64,000 nt of DNA from the NCBI GenBank assembly GCA_029244985.1, contig JAQWQD010000030.1, forward strand, positions 62,001 through 126,000. The letters are read 5' to 3'. The stretch's first letter is position 1. Each line of letters starts with the position of its first letter. The translations under genes were made by a program, and so were the position numbers. This document shows positions 42,278 to 50,789 of this stretch, piece after piece. Under the pieces are notes generated by a model. The model was given only the letters and a program-made list of their open reading frames with translations. It made no database searches and was not told the DNA's origin. This stretch comes from Gammaproteobacteria bacterium (GTDB lineage: Bacteria; Pseudomonadota; Gammaproteobacteria; Pseudomonadales; Pseudohongiellaceae).

Positions 42278-43086
42278 GCCATAAACGTGATAGAAAATAA
42301 AACGACAGCCAGACCTATACGATAGATTACAAACGGTAGGAAGCCGATGCGCTCTATTAGTTGCATAAAATAATGAATACATGCAAACGCGACTAGGCCA
42401 GACACAAAAACCCCGTAGGCTAAGGGTAGGAGATATCCTTCAGGTGCGCCCGCATTTACTAATTCTGTTCCACGAAGAGTAAAGCTGCCGAATATAATGG
42501 GTATTGCCAAGAAAAAAGATAACTTTGCAGCGGCTTGACGCGTCAGACCGCAAAAAAGTGCAGCTGTCATTGTAATGCCTGATCTGGAAGTCCCTGGAAT
42601 TAAAGCCAAGGCCTGCGCAAAACCGACGAAAAGCGCTTGTCTCCAAGTAAGTTCATATAAAGATCGACCGGGGCCGACCCTTTTGTCTGCATACCAGAGT
42701 AACAACGCAAATAGCGTAGAAGTTGAACCGATTACGTAACCAGATCTCGCATAATTTTCTACTAAGTCATTCGCAAACAAACCTGCAAGCGCACCCGGCA
42801 CTGTAGCAATGATGATTAGCCAGGCCAAACGACTGTCTTCTGATGTTTGCCGCTGAGTAAGGTTTTTTAGCCAGCCGACCAGTAACTGCAGAATGTCATG
42901 GCGGAAGTACGCAAGAACGGCAAATAACGATCCAAGATGAACAGCTACGTCAAACGTTAAACCCTGGTCAGGCCAATCCAGTAACAGCGAAGGCAAAATA
43001 AGATGGGCGGATGAGGACACCGGCAAAAATTCTGTCATTCCTTGAATCAGAGCCAACAGTGTTACTTGGAAAAAATTTAAGTCCAT
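42274..43086 (-). CDS. uppP: Undecaprenyl-diphosphatase UppP/BacA
   Basis: UppP dephosphorylates C55 diphosphate at the periplasmic face, regenerating the lipid carrier for wall and lipopolysaccharide synthesis. The 270-residue polytopic membrane protein has both conserved active-site regions, LIQGMTEFLPVSSSAHLIL at about 13-31 and LIPGTSRSGITMTAAL near 160-175. It is coupled to rsmJ by a 4-nt overlap and follows tsaB after 14 nt. It also confers bacitracin tolerance in family members. Confidence 0.97.
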   Translation of the reverse strand: MDLNFFQVTLLALIQGMTEFLPVSSSAHLILPSLLLDWPDQGLTFDVAVHLGSLFAVLAYFRHDILQLLVGWLKNLTQRQTSEDSRLAWLIIIATVPGALAGLFANDLVENYARSGYVIGSTSTLFALLLWYADKRVGPGRSLYELTWRQALFVGFAQALALIPGTSRSGITMTAALFCGLTRQAAAKLSFFLAIPIIFGSFTLRGTELVNAGAPEGYLLPLAYGVFVSGLVAFACIHYFMQLIERIGFLPFVIYRIGLAVVLFSITFMA

Positions 43087-43100
43087 ATCATTCCTGAAAG

Positions 43101-43781
43101 CTAACCATAATCCAACTGCTCTTTAACGTAATTAGGTAGTAATTGCTCACTCAAAAGTGTCTCGCCCCGAGACAGTTTATCTAGCCCAATAACGCACAAA
43201 TCATTCATAGAGGTTTTTGCCGTTATATTCCTATTTGAGACACTAACACCAAATAGCTCTTCTAATTGGCTTTGGTTTTGCCATGCCTCTCCTATTCCCG
43301 TCCATTTTCTCTCCGGCAGCGAAAGTTGCGGAGACCCCGCCTTGAGCTCAACGACTCTTTCCCTATCAAGCAGCACGAGAGTAGACCCATCATATTTATA
43401 AGCACCAAAGTACACTTCATCGTCTCGCGCGGGGATGCACACAAGAAAGTCTGCGCTTTCAGTTGGTGTTACTCCTGTCTGAGCCATAAGTGCTAAGCTT
43501 GAAACCCCTATCAAGGAGGTGGAATTAGCTACACTTATGCCCTGAGCCACCCCAATACCAATCCGCAGCCCTGTAAAAGAGCCTGGTCCCGTTACTACGA
43601 CAATCCCATCCAGGTCGATAGCACCAATACTCGCTTCAGAAAAGGCAGCCTGAATAAGAGGAAGTAATTGCTGTGCCGCCTGACGTGGTTCACCAGTTCG
43701 GTATTCCTTTATTTCGCCCTCTAGGCATAAAGCTATCCGTGTAATGGAAGAAGACGTGTCAATTGCTAGGAGTTTTGGCAT
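43101..43781 (-). CDS. tsaB: tRNA threonylcarbamoyladenosine biosynthesis protein TsaB
   Basis: TsaB is the non-catalytic partner of TsaD in making t6A at position 37 of ANN-reading tRNAs. The 226-residue ASKHA-fold protein has LLAIDTSSSITRIALC at the N terminus and VVTGPGSFTGLRIGIGVAQG near residue 61. Its promoter must lie in the 43 nt between the terminator at 43825-43859 and the start codon. TsaB next to adk is the Pseudomonas order; here a histone-like gene separates them. Confidence 0.95.
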   Translation of the reverse strand: MPKLLAIDTSSSITRIALCLEGEIKEYRTGEPRQAAQQLLPLIQAAFSEASIGAIDLDGIVVVTGPGSFTGLRIGIGVAQGISVANSTSLIGVSSLALMAQTGVTPTESADFLVCIPARDDEVYFGAYKYDGSTLVLLDRERVVELKAGSPQLSLPERKWTGIGEAWQNQSQLEELFGVSVSNRNITAKTSMNDLCVIGLDKLSRGETLLSEQLLPNYVKEQLDYG

Positions 43782-43824
43782 GAAATAACTAATTTTGTTA
43801 CTTAGTGAATAAGAATCAGATAAG

Positions 43825-43859
43825 AAAAATCCCCCTTGAATTGATCAAGGGGGATTTTT
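43825..43859. terminator. Strong bidirectional intrinsic terminator downstream of the H1-like gene
   Basis: A perfect 15-bp inverted repeat, AAAAATCCCCCTTGA at 43825-43839 and TCAAGGGGGATTTTT at 43845-43859, with a 5-nt loop. Both strands give a GC stem followed by Ts. It should end the minus-strand transcript of the H1-like gene and isolate it from tsaB. Confidence 0.92.
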
Positions 43860-43942
43860 AAGGGTCACGAGTTATGACCTGCCGCCTGGATTTTCACAGA
43901 CCTCCAGCAGATACTATGGCTAACACTCGTTCCAGCTAAGGT

Positions 43943-45568
43943 TTAACGCTTCCTACTTGGAGCCTTTTTCCTAGCTGGTGCTTTCTTTTTAGTTGCTTTA
44001 CGCTTTGCTGGCTTGCGTTTGACTGCCTTCTTTTTGGCAGCTTTTTTGCGAGCCGGAGCCTTGCGCTTTGCAACCTTTTTCTTAGCTACTTTTTTCTTAG
44101 CCTTCTTTTTGGCCGCTTTTTTCTTAGCCGGCTTCCGCTTTACAGCCTTTTTCTTAGCTGCTTTGCGTTTTGCTGGCTTGCGCTTTGCAGCCTTTTTCTT
44201 AGCAGCTTTTTTCTTTGCAGGCTTTCTTTTAGCCACTTTCTTCTTAGCTTTTTTCTTAGCAGCTTTCTTTTTAGCCGGCTTACGCTTGGCAACTTTACGC
44301 TTTGCTGCCTTTTTGGCGGCAGATCTGCGCTTTACCACTTTCTTCTTGGCCTTCTTTTTAGCTGCTTTTTTCTTCGCCGGCTTGCGCTTAACTGCCTTCT
44401 TTTTGGCGGCTTTACGTTTCGCAGGCTTGCGCTTTGCTACTTTCTTCTTAGCTTTCTTTTTAGCAGGCTTACGCTTTACTGCTTTTTTCTTGGCCGCTTT
44501 TTTCTTAGCCGGCTTGCGTTTTGCTGCTTTTTTCTTAGCTGCTTTCTTCTTGGCTACTTTCTTCTTAGCTGGCTTACGCTTCGCTGCTTTTTTCTTAGCT
44601 ACCTTCTTTTTTGCTTTTTTCTTAGCAGCCTTCTTCTTCGCCGGCTTACGCTTAGCAACTTTACGCTTAGCAGCTTTCTTAGCTGCTGAACGGCGCTTTA
44701 CTGCTTTTTTCTTAGCTTTCTTCTTAGCAGCCTTCTTTTTGGCTGGCTTGCGTTTCACTGCTTTTTTCTTAGCCGTTTTCCGCTTAACCGCCTTTTTCTT
44801 GGCTACCTTCTTTTTTGTAGCCGCTTTTTTCTTTACAGCTTTGCGCTTAACAACCTTTTTCTTAGCTGCTTTGCGTTTTACTGCAACCTTTTTCTTAGCC
44901 ACCTTCTTTTTAGCAGGTGCCTTTTTCTTTTTTGCTGCTTTCTTCTTAGCCATAGGTTTCCCCGTTGTTTTCCGAGTTAAAGTTTTCCTTTTTGACGCAT
45001 TTCGAGCCGCGACCTTTGCTTTGGCTGCGGCCTTCTTAGCGACGATCTTCTCCTTTAGAGCTACTTTTTTAGCGGCTATCCTAGCCTTCAAAGCAGCTTT
45101 TCGAGCCCGCTTAGCAGCTTGCGCCGCTTCCGCTTTAGCTCTGTTCCTTTTCCATTTAGCGATGAAAGCGTCTACCGCCCTCTCTAAATCTGCGCTCATT
45201 TTTGCTTTTTCTGCATTTTTTCTAGCTTTAGCCAGGTTCACTGTTTCTATTGCCTTAGCTTTTGCTCTTGCTGTTCGTATCTTTGCGTTTAGTGAAGCTG
45301 CCTCGGCTGCAACTTTTCGGAAGGAATTTTGAGCGGCAACCACTGCCTTCTTATTGGCAGCAGTTTCAAATTTGGTAGCAGCTTTCTTAGTCGCAATCGC
45401 TTTATTCCGAGCAATTCGAACTTTTTTTAATGCAGCCCTAGTTTCGTTTTGCAATCTAACTACTGCAGCATTTGCTCTGTCCAAAGCGGGGCTATTAATT
45501 TTTCCAATACCTTTAGCCGTCGCTTTATTTTTAGCAGAAGCTTTCTTTCTTGTTTTAACTTTAGGCAC
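43943..45568 (-). CDS. Histone H1-like Lys/Ala-repeat DNA-binding protein
   Basis: A 541-residue, extremely basic, low-complexity protein. Residues 1-200 are Ala/Lys-rich and probably helical or coiled coil; residues 206-541 are built from Lys-Lys-Lys-Ala, Lys-Arg-Lys-Pro-Ala and related short units, like eukaryotic H1 tails and Pseudomonas AlgP. A 55-residue block (271-325) recurs at 393-447 with one difference, so large internal duplication has occurred. The start is GTG with a weak upstream CAGGG; an internal ATG at codon 206 could yield just the basic tail. A role in nucleoid compaction or regulation is inferred from composition only. It sits as a single unit between terminators at the adk-tsaB junction. 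Confidence 0.85.
   Translation of the reverse strand: MPKVKTRKKASAKNKATAKGIGKINSPALDRANAAVVRLQNETRAALKKVRIARNKAIATKKAATKFETAANKKAVVAAQNSFRKVAAEAASLNAKIRTARAKAKAIETVNLAKARKNAEKAKMSADLERAVDAFIAKWKRNRAKAEAAQAAKRARKAALKARIAAKKVALKEKIVAKKAAAKAKVAARNASKRKTLTRKTTGKPMAKKKAAKKKKAPAKKKVAKKKVAVKRKAAKKKVVKRKAVKKKAATKKKVAKKKAVKRKTAKKKAVKRKPAKKKAAKKKAKKKAVKRRSAAKKAAKRKVAKRKPAKKKAAKKKAKKKVAKKKAAKRKPAKKKVAKKKAAKKKAAKRKPAKKKAAKKKAVKRKPAKKKAKKKVAKRKPAKRKAAKKKAVKRKPAKKKAAKKKAKKKVVKRRSAAKKAAKRKVAKRKPAKKKAAKKKAKKKVAKRKPAKKKAAKKKAAKRKPAKRKAAKKKAVKRKPAKKKAAKKKAKKKVAKKKVAKRKAPARKKAAKKKAVKRKPAKRKATKKKAPARKKAPSRKR
44228..44758 (-). repeat. Large internal duplication in the H1-like gene
   Basis: The segment 44594-44758 (codons 271-325) and the segment 44228-44392 (codons 393-447) encode blocks that differ at one residue (Ala289 versus Val411), 122 codons apart. 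Both contain the only two RRSAAKK motifs of the protein. Smaller imperfect repeats of 4 to 12 codons fill the rest of the tail, so recombination or slippage could readily change its length. Confidence 0.85.
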
Positions 45569-46009
45569 TAATTTAGATAACCCTGAGAAATTGAATCACC
45601 GTTGCTTAAGTTAATAACTGAACTTACTGCTTGCGCGCAACATATCACAATATTTATCTGGCTTACTATAAAACTCGTTACTTAAAATATTTTTTTATTC
45701 TTCATGCAAGAAAATCCACTTATGCATGGTGTCAAAAATATATTTCGCTACTTGAAAAGAAAACTTTAAGAAAACTATGGAATTTTCAGTAAAAATAATT
45801 GGGCTTAACTGTAATTTTAAACAGCAATATGTTTGCCAACTTTTTTTATTGACAGCATTTTTCGATTATAAATAAATATTTTCACCTTATTTTCCAACTT
45901 TTATTTTAATAAACGAATAGAATTACTGTAGCCTTATCAAAAACAAAAGCGTATTAGCTAAGATTATTAGTTACCTATTTTAAAAACTGTGTTTTATTCA
46001 GCGCTCAAC
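45569..46009. other. 441-nt AT-rich gap upstream of the H1-like gene
   Basis: This stretch between the H1-like gene start and the adk terminator has no credible open frame. It is markedly AT-rich with several A and T runs, which may give curved DNA, and must hold the promoter of the H1-like gene, though no single promoter stands out by eye. Confidence 0.5.
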
Positions 46010-46041
46010 AAAAAAGCCCGGCGATTAGACCGGGCTTTTTT
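46010..46041. terminator. Intrinsic terminator downstream of adk
   Basis: The stem GCCCGG at 46016-46021 and CCGGGC at 46030-46035, flanked by runs of A on the left and T on the right, with an 8-nt loop. On the minus strand it follows adk by about 12 nt and ends the rlmD-mazG-adk direction of transcription; it would also work on the plus strand. Confidence 0.92.
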
Positions 46042-46052
46042 GTAAAATATCA

Positions 46053-46709
46053 TTAATTTGAATTCAATGCAGATAATATCTTTTGCTTAATAACTTCTAC
46101 ATTTGCAACGCCATTCACTTTAAGTACATTAACAGTGTTACCTTTACTTGCCAGCTCTGTGTAAAATTTGACCAATGGTTTTGTTTGCTCATGATAAAGA
46201 GCCAAGCGATTTCGTACGGTATCTTCCCTATCATCATCCCTTTGAATAAGCTCTTCTCCCGTTTGATCATCTTTTCCTCGTTCTTTAGGTGGATGAAAAT
46301 CTACGTGATAAACCCGCCCTGAGTCCAAATGAACTCGCCTTCCACTTAATCGCTTTACGATTTCATTATCCGGCACATCAATTTCAAGAACCACATCTAT
46401 TTCTACTAGCGCATCTACCATTGCCTTTGCTTGCGGAATTGTTCTGGGAAAACCATCGAACAAGAACCCGTTTACGCAATCGTCTTGACTAATACGCTCT
46501 TTTACTAGGGCAATAATAATCTCGTCAGTGACTAAGCCACCACTTACCATTACCTGTTCAACTTGCAAACCTAGTTCTGATTTTGCTTTTACCGCCGCTC
46601 GCAGCATATCGCCTGTTGAAATTTGGGGGATGCCAAACTTCTCACTGACAAATTGCGCTTGAGTGCCTTTTCCTGCTCCTGGCGCCCCCAATAATATGAT
46701 TCTCATCAC
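46053..46709 (-). CDS. adk: Adenylate kinase
   Basis: Adk interconverts ATP plus AMP with two ADP. The 218-residue protein is the long type with a full LID. It has the P-loop [24 protein letters not shown], the [13 protein letters not shown] segment, and the LID region [18 protein letters not shown], which lacks the four zinc-binding cysteines found in Gram-positive enzymes. An adjacent second methionine could be the true start. It lies 32 nt after mazG. Confidence 0.98.
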   Translation of the reverse strand: MMRIILLGAPGAGKGTQAQFVSEKFGIPQISTGDMLRAAVKAKSELGLQVEQVMVSGGLVTDEIIIALVKERISQDDCVNGFLFDGFPRTIPQAKAMVDALVEIDVVLEIDVPDNEIVKRLSGRRVHLDSGRVYHVDFHPPKERGKDDQTGEELIQRDDDREDTVRNRLALYHEQTKPLVKFYTELASKGNTVNVLKVNGVANVEVIKQKILSALNSN

Positions 46710-46741
46710 TTACTCCTTATCACATGAAATTTGAAAATCAG

Positions 46742-47602
46742 TTATAAACCTTTTTCTTTTGCCTGCTCCCACAATTGGCTCAATTGCGTCAGATCAACTT
46801 CATTCACCGTCTTCCCCTGTTCTGCTAAGCTCGATTCTATCCACTTAAACCTATTTTCAAATCGAGAGTTTGATTGGCGCAGCGCTACTTCGGGATGCAT
46901 GTCAGTATGCCGTGCAACATTTACTGCCGCAAATAGCACATCTCCCAGTTCAGATTGCATTGCGTCACTATCTTTATGAGAAATTGCCTCTTCTAATTCG
47001 GTGACTTCTTCTTTTAGCTTAGCCAAGACAGGACCAATTGCATCCCAATCAAAACCAACCCTAGCTGCGCGCTTTTGCAGTTTTATCGCTCGCTCGAGTG
47101 CTGGCGAAGCACGAGGAACATCATCTAAAATACTGGCTGACTGTTCGTTTTGATTCACACCATCATATTTTGATTTCTTTTCCGCTTTTTCGATATCTTT
47201 AATCGCTTCCCAGTTAATCACAACTTCTGCTGCAGAAATCCCTGGCTTGTTGCCAAAATTTGTCACTTTGCCTTCATGAAAAACATGAGGATGGCGCCGT
47301 ACTAGTTTGTTAATGATTCCGTTAGCGACATCATCAAATTTAAAAAAACCCTGCTCTTTTGCGATCTGAGCATAGAACACAACCTGAAACAGTAAATCAC
47401 CAAGTTCATCTTCTAATTCCACCATGTCTTTTTTTTCAACAGCATCTACCACTTCATAAACTTCTTCTAAAGTATAAGGAACAAGAGAAACAAAAGATTG
47501 TTCAAGGTCCCAAGGGCAGCCAAAATCTTTGTCTCGTAGCATAGTCATTAACGAGACAAGCTTTTCAATGGAAGATTGGCTTTCGAATTTTGGCTTGTCC
47601 AT
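46742..47602 (-). CDS. mazG: Nucleoside triphosphate pyrophosphohydrolase MazG
   Basis: MazG hydrolyses NTPs to NMPs, and in E. coli lowers the effect of ppGpp and removes damaged nucleotides. The 286-residue protein has two MazG domains: the N-terminal one with CPWDLEQSFVSLVPYTLEEVYE and ELEDELGDLLFQVVFYAQIA, and the C-terminal one with EEVTELEEAI and MQSELGDVLFAAVNVARH. It lies 23 nt after rlmD; in E. coli and Pseudomonas relA normally lies between these two genes. Confidence 0.96.
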   Translation of the reverse strand: MDKPKFESQSSIEKLVSLMTMLRDKDFGCPWDLEQSFVSLVPYTLEEVYEVVDAVEKKDMVELEDELGDLLFQVVFYAQIAKEQGFFKFDDVANGIINKLVRRHPHVFHEGKVTNFGNKPGISAAEVVINWEAIKDIEKAEKKSKYDGVNQNEQSASILDDVPRASPALERAIKLQKRAARVGFDWDAIGPVLAKLKEEVTELEEAISHKDSDAMQSELGDVLFAAVNVARHTDMHPEVALRQSNSRFENRFKWIESSLAEQGKTVNEVDLTQLSQLWEQAKEKGL

Positions 47603-47625
47603 GGGGTGACCCGTCGCTAATTTTT

Positions 47626-48996
47626 CTAGATAAGAAGAAACTCTGCCATCGACTCTACATGAGTGGTGTGAGGAAACATATCCATTACTCCAGCGGAATT
47701 CAATCGGTAGCCATACTTTAAAAGTTCTGCTGTGTCGCGAGCAAGAGTCGCAGGGTTACATGAAATGTATACTATCTTGGCTGCTCTTAATCTCGCGATC
47801 TGAGGAATGATTTCAATCGCTCCCGACCGAGGTGGATCAAGCAAGATTTTAGAATAGTTTTTGTGATACCAATTCTCTTTTTCAATAGGACTGGTAAGGT
47901 CCGCCACATAAAATGCTGTGTTTGCAATGTTATTGTTTAGAGCGTTTTCAGCTCCACGCTCTATCATCTCTTGGCTACCTTCTATGCCGATAACCTTTCC
48001 CGCTCTTAGCGCGATTGGTAAAGTAAAGTTCCCTAAACCACAAAATAGATCAAGCACAGTGTCTTTATCTGAAAGGTCTAGCATTTGTACGGCTCGACTA
48101 ACGATAGAGCGATTAATAGCACCATTAATCTGTGTGAAGTCCATAGGGTGAAAAGTTATATCCAAGCCAAATTCAGGAAGATAGTAATGCAAACGATTGC
48201 AATCATCTTTTGGAAAAAGTTTGTTTACGCTATCAATACCTGCGGGTTGCAAATAGATCTCTATCCCTTTTTCAGCAGCAAAATTCTCTAAAATAAGTTT
48301 ATCTTGCTCGTTTAAGGGCGTTAAGTGACGGATAACAAGCGCAACACATTTACTTGCGTCTTCCTCTGCCGCACTTTCTCCTACCGCCACCTCTATTTGT
48401 GGGATTTGATCCGCAATATTAAGGGAGTAAAAGAGGGTTTTTAATGGCTCGATTAGAATTCCAACTTCGGCTACCAGAACCTGACAGTTGTCCATAACGG
48501 TTATGAAGCTGCTGTATTTTTCGCGGAACCCTACGAGGACAGCATCTTTTTTGACAACCTTGCGAACTGCTAGGCGCGCTTTGCGCCGATAATTGGTTGT
48601 TTTAGCTTTGATTTGAGGCAACACTTCAAAAGAGCAAGCATCAAGTTGAGCGCTGTGCTGAAGGTATTCTAACAATACGCCTTGTTTAAAATCCAACTGT
48701 TTATCACTATCCCAATGCTGTAAAGAGCATCCCCCGCATATGACCGCGTACTCACATGGAGGTGTCACGCGTTCCGGGGAAGATTTTTTGACTTCCAGCG
48801 TCTTAAATTCTGCGAATTGACTGCGGTTGCGTACATAATTAGCTGAGACGATTTCGTCGGGCAATGATCCGTCAACAAAGGCAACTTTCCCCTCAATGTG
48901 AGAGACCCCTCGACCTTCATGACTAATACCGGAAATATTTAGCTCTACCGCCTCTGCTGGCAGTTTATTCCTACGCTTTCGACGACGAGTAGTCAT
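47626..48996 (-). CDS. rlmD: 23S rRNA (uracil-1939-C5)-methyltransferase RlmD
   Basis: RlmD (RumA) makes m5U1939 in 23S rRNA. The 456-residue protein has an N-terminal basic TRAM domain, cysteines for an iron-sulfur cluster (Cys81, Cys87, Cys90 in CEYAVICGGC, with another in DNCQVL), the SAM loop VLDLFCGLGNFTLPIA, and the catalytic cysteine in YISCNPATLARD. Its promoter is in the 57 nt before it, or it is read with cysM. Downstream relA is absent. Confidence 0.96.
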   Translation of the reverse strand: MTTRRRKRRNKLPAEAVELNISGISHEGRGVSHIEGKVAFVDGSLPDEIVSANYVRNRSQFAEFKTLEVKKSSPERVTPPCEYAVICGGCSLQHWDSDKQLDFKQGVLLEYLQHSAQLDACSFEVLPQIKAKTTNYRRKARLAVRKVVKKDAVLVGFREKYSSFITVMDNCQVLVAEVGILIEPLKTLFYSLNIADQIPQIEVAVGESAAEEDASKCVALVIRHLTPLNEQDKLILENFAAEKGIEIYLQPAGIDSVNKLFPKDDCNRLHYYLPEFGLDITFHPMDFTQINGAINRSIVSRAVQMLDLSDKDTVLDLFCGLGNFTLPIALRAGKVIGIEGSQEMIERGAENALNNNIANTAFYVADLTSPIEKENWYHKNYSKILLDPPRSGAIEIIPQIARLRAAKIVYISCNPATLARDTAELLKYGYRLNSAGVMDMFPHTTHVESMAEFLLI

Positions 48997-49053
48997 GAGA
49001 AAAAAGCAAAAGAGGAGATAGTTGAAAAGAGCGAGCTGATATTTTTTTTACCA

Positions 49054-49947
49054 TCAAAATGAGGAAAAAACGCCAGTGGATAAATAACGGTCGCCGCGAT
49101 CACAAATTATGACGACGATAGTCGCATTCTCGACTTGTTTGGATAACTGTAAGGCAGCATAAACACCACCACCAGAGGAAACACCACAAAATATGCCCTC
49201 TTCTTCTGCCAGGGCGCGCATAGTGTCTTCTGCATCTTTCTGATCAATATCGATGACTTCATCGACGCAAGAACGATCAAAAATCTTTGGAAGGTATTCT
49301 TGAGGCCAGCGTCTGATGCCTGGAATACGAGAACCATCTTTAGGCTGTAAACCGATAATCTGGACAGCCGAGCTCTGTTCCTTAAGGTAGCGGGACACTC
49401 CCATAATTGTGCCAGTAGTCCCCATAGAACTTATAAAGTGCGTAACTTCGCCTTTCGTATCGCGCCAGATTTCAGGACCCGTCCGCATGTAATGTGCATT
49501 TGGATTATCTTGATTAGCAAATTGGTCTAACACTTTACCCTTACCCTGGTCTTGCATTCTCTGCGCGAGATCTCGCGCACCTTCCATGCCCTGCTCTTCG
49601 GTTACCAGAATTAATTCTGCACCGTAGGCAAGCATTGACGCTTTGCGCTCATCGCTAAGATTATCAGGCATGATGAGTGTCATCTTGTAGCCCTTGATAG
49701 CTGCTACCATTGCCAGGGCTATTCCGGTATTACCACTTGTTGCTTCAATCAGGCTATCGCCTGGATTAATTTCTTCCCTCAATTCCGCTTGTTGGATCAT
49801 GCTGAGCGCAGGTCTGTCTTTTACCGAACCTGCAGGGTTATTGCCTTCCAGTTTCACTAGAACTTTATTGCTACTTTTCCCAGGAAGGCGCTGCAGGCGG
49901 ACTAGTGGGGTATTCCCGATTAGACGGTCGATAGTTAAATAAGACAT
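49054..49947 (-). CDS. cysM: Cysteine synthase B (O-acetylserine sulfhydrylase B)
   Basis: CysM makes cysteine, or S-sulfocysteine from thiosulfate, using pyridoxal phosphate. The 297-residue protein has the PLP lysine in GNNPAGSVKDRPALSM (Lys43), the ATSGNTGIALAM phosphate loop, the SSMGTTGTIMGVSRYL segment, and GVSSGGGVYAAL near the end. The NNPAGSVKDRPA wording is typical of CysM rather than CysK. The cysM-rlmD pair is as in Pseudomonas. Confidence 0.95.
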   Translation of the reverse strand: MSYLTIDRLIGNTPLVRLQRLPGKSSNKVLVKLEGNNPAGSVKDRPALSMIQQAELREEINPGDSLIEATSGNTGIALAMVAAIKGYKMTLIMPDNLSDERKASMLAYGAELILVTEEQGMEGARDLAQRMQDQGKGKVLDQFANQDNPNAHYMRTGPEIWRDTKGEVTHFISSMGTTGTIMGVSRYLKEQSSAVQIIGLQPKDGSRIPGIRRWPQEYLPKIFDRSCVDEVIDIDQKDAEDTMRALAEEEGIFCGVSSGGGVYAALQLSKQVENATIVVIICDRGDRYLSTGVFSSF

Positions 49948-50058
49948 GTATGAACTGCAATCTTTGAGGTAGCCGCGAAAGCGGTGAATTCTACACGGAT
50001 TAGCAGGTGCTATAAAGCCGACCTTGAGTTTTTGCCCCTATCAAAACTTTTCTAGCAG

Positions 50059-50778
50059 CTAACGATGACTTGTAAATAAGGAGCGGCTATTAAGTGGTTT
50101 TTCACCTAAATGAGTGGCAAGTGCAAGGCGTAATAAGCGCTTAGCTGCTTTTTCAGAAGACTTTTCATCCCATTCCAAATTCCGCAAAGAAATAAGATCA
50201 ATTCCGCGAAAAATCCGCGAATTTTTTTCTCCATCTTCAATCTTTTCTGTCAATTCAAATCCAATGTCAGGAGTGAAACGATAATAGCAATAGGCGTCTA
50301 TTGGTTGGTGACTCTGACAATCTTCTTCCAAATTAATGGCGTAGCCGAGTTCCGCTAATAAATTGAGCTCAAATTTACGCAATACTAATTCCATTTTTGT
50401 ATTACCTCGAAGCGCTACCAAGGTTTCCTGATAGTTCTTATAGAGCGCTTTGTGTTCTTCATGATTATGCAGAAGGCGGCATAAGATTTCATTGAGATAA
50501 AGCCCGCTAAACAAACGCTCTCCCTGCAGTGGGATTGCAGCGTGACCTGGTTCGAGGGCACCTAATGTTTTTACTTCTCCCCTACCCGTGAAGGAGATTA
50601 ACAGTGGGTGGAAAGACTGTAACAGTGATCGGTATTTCGATTTTTCTCGACGCGCCCCTTTAGCAACAGCACGTACCCGACCATAATCTAGCGTAAAAAA
50701 ATCTACCAAAAGACTAGTATTCTGAAATGGCAAACTATGGAGTAAATAGGCAGGCTGAAGGTGTACGCGAACATCCAT
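50059..50778 (-). CDS. recO: DNA repair protein RecO
   Basis: RecO works with RecR and RecA in gap repair, helping RecA replace SSB. The 239-residue protein has the N-terminal OB fold (PAYLLHSLPFQNTSLLVDFFTLDYGRV split by a short loop), GARREKSKYRSLLQSFHPLLISFTGRGE, GLYLNEILCRLL, and the helical C-terminal domain with RKFELNLLAELGY. It is 11 nt after era. In E. coli and Pseudomonas pdxJ follows recO; here cysM does. Confidence 0.95.
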   Translation of the reverse strand: MDVRVHLQPAYLLHSLPFQNTSLLVDFFTLDYGRVRAVAKGARREKSKYRSLLQSFHPLLISFTGRGEVKTLGALEPGHAAIPLQGERLFSGLYLNEILCRLLHNHEEHKALYKNYQETLVALRGNTKMELVLRKFELNLLAELGYAINLEEDCQSHQPIDAYCYYRFTPDIGFELTEKIEDGEKNSRIFRGIDLISLRNLEWDEKSSEKAAKRLLRLALATHLGEKPLNSRSLFTSHR

Positions 50779-50789
50779 AATAATGGAGA

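Noticed and set aside
42278-42382. 35-residue N-terminal extension of RsmJ
   Set aside because: It overlaps uppP entirely in another frame, and the ATGA junction at 42274-42277 is a typical coupled start matching homologue length.
44013-45332. Long 439-codon open frame on the plus strand opposite the H1-like gene
   Set aside because: It arises because the Lys/Ala codons of the minus-strand gene read as Phe/Leu/Ala codons in antisense with no stops. The composition (Phe/Ala/Leu repeats) is a shadow of the repeats and no start signal or family is recognisable.
45569-46009. Possible small gene in the AT-rich gap upstream of the H1-like gene
   Set aside because: No frame of useful length with a start and ribosome site; composition fits a promoter region.
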